DNA from: Taklimakanibacter lacteus | Lineage (GTDB): Bacteria > Pseudomonadota > Alphaproteobacteria > Rhizobiales > Aestuariivirgaceae | Assembly: GCA_003576695.1 (NCBI GenBank) | Contig: QOZQ01000004.1 | Location: 431,328-495,327, forward strand | DNA: 64,000 nt | Reading direction: 5' to 3' | Shown: positions 61,519 through 64,000 of the stretch, piece after piece | Layout of the letters: the number at the start of each line of letters is the position of its first letter | Numbering within the stretch: position 1 is the stretch's first letter | The notes under the pieces: generated by a model | The model's database searches: none | What the model was told of the DNA's origin: nothing | The model's input: only the letters and a program-made list of their open reading frames with translations | Made by a program: the position numbers and the translations under genes

Positions 61519-63474
61519 TCAGCCCGTGACGATCCGGCAGATCGCGAAGGGCGAGAGCGTCATGCGCGGGGAATCCAATCGAGACTTGCCGCTGTCCAGA
61601 AACTCGGGCTTCTCCGCCGCCCGGACAAAAGCCTGTTCATCCAGAGCAACGGAGCGACCGCCCACGAATTTCCGCCCGACATCGACCGTGACAGCCTCGC
61701 CTGAGAGATTGGCGAGCCATAATTCCGTCCGGCCGTCCTTGCGCCTGGCCGCAACCGCCTGGACATCGCGCGGCCGGCTGATCGTGGTGTCGAGGAGGTC
61801 CGCGCCTTTCAGACGAGCCAGCCCGCGCAGGACATGGAAAACCGGATAGAGCCCCTTGTGCCTGTCGAACCAGGCCTGCGGCCAGGCGCTCTTGCTATAG
61901 AGCACGCCGAATGGACCAGTGAGACCGCCGAGCGCTATGGAATCGGCGCCATGGCGGGAGAAATGGGCGAAATAGGCCAAGGCCCAGGCGGCGCCCAAGA
62001 GGCCACGCTGGCGCGGATCGTTGCGGTTCATCGCCTGGCGCACATCCTTCGGATTGGCTTGCGGGGCAGCGCCATAGGGATTGAAGCGCATGCCGATGGC
62101 GCTGGGGCCTACGGCGAAAGGTTTCGGCCCGATGAAGGCCTTGACGCTTTTCGCCATGGCGGGCAGCGCCTCGAGGCCTTCCGTCACCGAGCGGTCGTCA
62201 CCCGCATGGACCAGCGATGAATTGGTGAAGGTGATGAAATCGGCATGCCCGGCGGGCGGGCGCTTGCGGTTGATCTCGGTGAAATAGCTCATCATGCCGC
62301 CACCGATGCGGGCACCCGGGAACAGCAGGCGGGCGAGCTTATAGATGTCGGAGAGCGGCGGGCAGGGCGGCCACCGGCCCGTCGGCTGCGTCGACTTCAT
62401 GTCGGAGGCGGGCGACAGGAACACGCGGCTGAAGGGCGCTTTGAGCCGGGCCACAATTTTGGCGAGGCCTGCGATCTCGTCCTCAAAGCCCTCGACCCTG
62501 GTGACGACAGCCTCGAGCCAGGCTTCGGCCTTGAGCGCCTGCGCGACCTTCAGCATCGCCTTCAGGGATTTCCGGTCATGGCCGAGGCGCGTGTCATAGT
62601 GGCAGACGACATAGGCGGGCCTGATCCTGGCGAGGCTCGCGATCGCCCTGGCTGCGGAAGCGGCATCCTCAGGCGCCAGGCCCACGCCCAGAGGCGGCAC
62701 AGGCCCCAGCTTCCGGCCCACCCTTATGGTGACGGGCTTCGCCTTGCCGCCTGCCGAAGGCGCCTTGCCCTCGATGCGCAGCGACACTTTCTGCGAAAGC
62801 TTCTCGCCGGCCTTCAGCGTGTAGGGCCAGGGCCTGGCCAGCGGGCGCACATAGGTCTTGTAGGAGGCATCCATCCAGTTGCGCTGGTCCTCCATCTCGT
62901 AGACATCGCCCTCCATGCGGCAGACGACCCTGGCGCCCGGCGCAAATTCATGGGTGATGGCGCGCATGTTCATGATCGGCTGGGAGGGCTGGATGAGATC
63001 GGGGAATCTCGTGTCGATCACCTTGCCGTCGGCCGTCTCGACGCGCGCCGCCTCGCCCGCGACACCGGCAATCGGATGCAGCACCACGAAGCCGGTGCGG
63101 TTGGTGACGAAATCGGTGGCCGCCGCACCCTGAGCCGAGAATTCAACCCGGCCATCGGCGGTGCCTTCGATCCTGGCGGAATAGCGAAAGGCCTGGTCCT
63201 TGTCCTTCGTCTCGGCGTCATAGCTGACGGCGAAGCTCTCGCCATCCTCCTCGACCAGGAGGTTGGAGAGGACCGGCGTATAGGTCGCCCAGTTCCTGTC
63301 GCGCACGATGAAGGAGATGGCGCGGATCATCTCGATGCCGCCATAGCGTATATAGCGCAGATTGCCGGCTTCGAACTCGGCCGAAAGTGCCCCGGCCTTC
63401 AGCAGGCGCGGCGGCTCCACCGGCTCTTCGGTGCCGAACAGCTTGATTGCGCGCGATGGCTGCTTCGAAGTCAT
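61519..63474 (-). CDS. apnL: Probable D-apionate lactonase
   Basis: 651 residues from ATG (MTSKQPSRAIK) with AGAGGG upstream. KLFGTEEPVEPPRLLKAG, LRYIRYGGIEMIRAI, VRDRNWATYTP, TNRTGFVVLHP and DASYKTYVRPL resemble, from memory, the ApnL family, which opens apionolactone in bacterial D-apiose catabolism. N-terminal beta-sandwich (about 1-240), then a TIM-barrel-like domain, then a C-terminal beta domain. No signal peptide. A sugar ABC transporter gene lies directly upstream in the same direction, consistent with sugar catabolism. Distant alternative: another carbohydrate lactonase or glycosidase-like enzyme. Confidence 0.6.
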   Translation of the reverse strand: MTSKQPSRAIKLFGTEEPVEPPRLLKAGALSAEFEAGNLRYIRYGGIEMIRAISFIVRDRNWATYTPVLSNLLVEEDGESFAVSYDAETKDKDQAFRYSARIEGTADGRVEFSAQGAAATDFVTNRTGFVVLHPIAGVAGEAARVETADGKVIDTRFPDLIQPSQPIMNMRAITHEFAPGARVVCRMEGDVYEMEDQRNWMDASYKTYVRPLARPWPYTLKAGEKLSQKVSLRIEGKAPSAGGKAKPVTIRVGRKLGPVPPLGVGLAPEDAASAARAIASLARIRPAYVVCHYDTRLGHDRKSLKAMLKVAQALKAEAWLEAVVTRVEGFEDEIAGLAKIVARLKAPFSRVFLSPASDMKSTQPTGRWPPCPPLSDIYKLARLLFPGARIGGGMMSYFTEINRKRPPAGHADFITFTNSSLVHAGDDRSVTEGLEALPAMAKSVKAFIGPKPFAVGPSAIGMRFNPYGAAPQANPKDVRQAMNRNDPRQRGLLGAAWALAYFAHFSRHGADSIALGGLTGPFGVLYSKSAWPQAWFDRHKGLYPVFHVLRGLARLKGADLLDTTISRPRDVQAVAARRKDGRTELWLANLSGEAVTVDVGRKFVGGRSVALDEQAFVRAAEKPEFLDSGKSRLDSPRMTLSPFAICRIVTG

Positions 63475-63492
63475 GATGACCCTCTCTATTTC

Positions 63493-63593
63493 CGTCATCC
63501 CGGCGAAAGCCGGGATCCCCTGAATAAGCGCAAGCGGGCGGCGCTGTGCGCGTGGAATGAATTTAGTGGGTCCCGGCTTTCGCCGGGATGACG
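63493..63593. repeat. Dispersed paired-hairpin element, copy 3
   Basis: CCCGGCGAAAGCCGGG on the left and CCCGGCTTTCGCCGGG on the right, inverted copies; spacer contains TGAATAAGCGCAAGCGGGCG, the reverse complement of the copy 1 spacer type. Lies inside duplication unit A. Confidence 0.88.
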
Positions 63594-63624
63594 AACTTGA
63601 AGAGGGTGCGAAGTCAGCAGCATC

Positions 63625-63741
63625 CTACGACCCCAGCACCTTCCCGCTGTCCGGCTCGATCAGGATGAAATGGGCAAGATCGAAAGCGATGGCAATCCTG
63701 TCGCCGGGCTTGCCGGCATCATGGTCGTCGAGCGAAGTCAT
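63625..63741 (-). pseudogene. Duplicated tail of ABC ATPase gene with captured start codon
   Basis: 38 codons: MTSLDDHDAGKP, then IAIAFDLAHFILIEPDSGKV and a stop. The body equals the C-terminus encoded by the next copy. The ATGACTTCG and its GGAGAGGG upstream come from a copy of the lactonase gene start. Probably non-functional, though it has everything needed to be translated. Confidence 0.65.
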
Positions 63742-63760
63742 ACCGGCCCTCTCCATGTTC

Positions 63761-63861
63761 CGTCATCCCGGCGCAAGCCGGGATCCCCTGAATAAGTGCA
63801 AGCGGGCGGGCTGCTCGCATTGAGAGAATTTAATGGGTCCCGGCTTTCGCCGGGATGACGA
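63761..63861. repeat. Dispersed paired-hairpin element, copy 4
   Basis: Same structure and orientation as copy 3; left hairpin reads CCCGGCGCAAGCCGGG. Inside duplication unit B. Confidence 0.88.
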
Positions 63862-63891
63862 ACTTGAGGAGGGTGCGAAGTCAGCAGCATC

Positions 63892-64000
63892 CTACGACCC
63901 CAATACCTTCCCGCTGTCCGGCTCGATCAGGATGAAATGGGCGAGATCGAAAGCGATGGCGATCCTGTCGCCGGGCTTTCCGGCATCATGGGCGTCGAGC
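63892..64000 (-). CDS. Sugar ABC transporter ATP-binding protein, C-terminal end (partial)
   Basis: Only the last 35 codons are in the window: AHDAGKPGDRIAIAFDLA, then HFILIEPDSGKVLG and stop. The pattern matches the end of the TOBE domain of UgpC/MalK-type sugar importers. The Walker and signature motifs lie beyond the window. It is upstream of the apionate-lactonase-like gene in the same direction, with the duplicated tail in between. Confidence 0.6.
   Translation of the reverse strand, partial: LDAHDAGKPGDRIAIAFDLAHFILIEPDSGKVLGS

Larger units (their letters stand above)
63466..63999. repeat. 267-bp tandem duplication
   Basis: Unit A (63466-63732) and unit B (63733-63999) align along their whole length at high identity with scattered substitutions. 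On the minus strand each contains the last about 36 codons of a sugar ABC ATPase gene, the paired-hairpin element, and a GAGAGGG-ATGACTTCG start region. The junction fuses the ATGACTTCG start copy to the ATPase tail. Confidence 0.85.

Overview
The window is GC-rich DNA (except for a lower-GC stretch at about 41-60 kb) with dense gene packing and many 1-4 bp start/stop overlaps. Gene content (Kdp potassium pump, TamA/TamB, polyamine-type ABC transporter, many SDRs and LysR regulators, UDP-glucuronate decarboxylase, a possible apionate lactonase) points to a free-living or plant/soil-associated alphaproteobacterium, probably Hyphomicrobiales. This is inference from gene families; no rRNA or tRNA gene was found.

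Layout. (1) 1-3.3 kb: a co-directional run of four short-chain dehydrogenases around a cupin that resembles DMSP lyases of the DddQ/DddL group. (2) 3.3-3.8 kb: a repeat-rich spacer. (3) 3.8-11 kb: the Kdp operon, including two micro-proteins (a 27-residue membrane peptide and KdpF), KdpA, KdpB, KdpC and the sensor kinase KdpD. No KdpE follows; the next 360 bases carry five phased TACAGGG-type repeats and then an AbiEi/AbiEii toxin-antitoxin pair. (4) 13-15.9 kb: a LysR regulator divergent from an SDR and a small cupin, plus a fragment of a PQQ dehydrogenase. (5) 15.9-25.4 kb: a seven-gene minus-strand operon (ADP-forming acyl-CoA synthetase, acyl-CoA dehydrogenase, complete polyamine-type ABC importer, FAD amine oxidoreductase) with an upstream LysR gene. 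(6) 25.6-31.9 kb: tamA-tamB. (7) 31.9-41 kb: GH15-like and GH144-like glycosidases, two related ABC half-transporters (one with a degenerate ATPase) and a divergent GH3 beta-glucosidase. This looks like a beta-glucan (possibly beta-1,2-glucan) processing locus.

(8) 41-61 kb: a surface-glycan region of lower GC. It holds a GT4 enzyme next to a bacterial homologue of plant reversibly glycosylated polypeptide / UDP-arabinopyranose mutase (GT75), two exported hypothetical proteins, a porin with EF-hand-like calcium motifs, an SGNH hydrolase, two large multidomain glycosyltransferases, a GalE-type epimerase, a P-loop kinase, a GT-C-like membrane protein, a polyprenyl-phosphate glycosyltransferase with GtrA partner, and a UDP-glucuronate decarboxylase. 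The decarboxylase, epimerase and RGP-like mutase together could make UDP-xylose, UDP-arabinopyranose and UDP-arabinofuranose, which would be an unusual bacterial furanose supply route. (9) 61.5-64 kb: a D-apionate lactonase-like gene, then a 267-bp tandem duplication that repeats the 3' end of a sugar ABC ATPase gene; that gene runs off the window.

A dispersed element of about 100 bp, made of two hairpin arms that are inverted copies of each other, occurs four times plus one solo arm.
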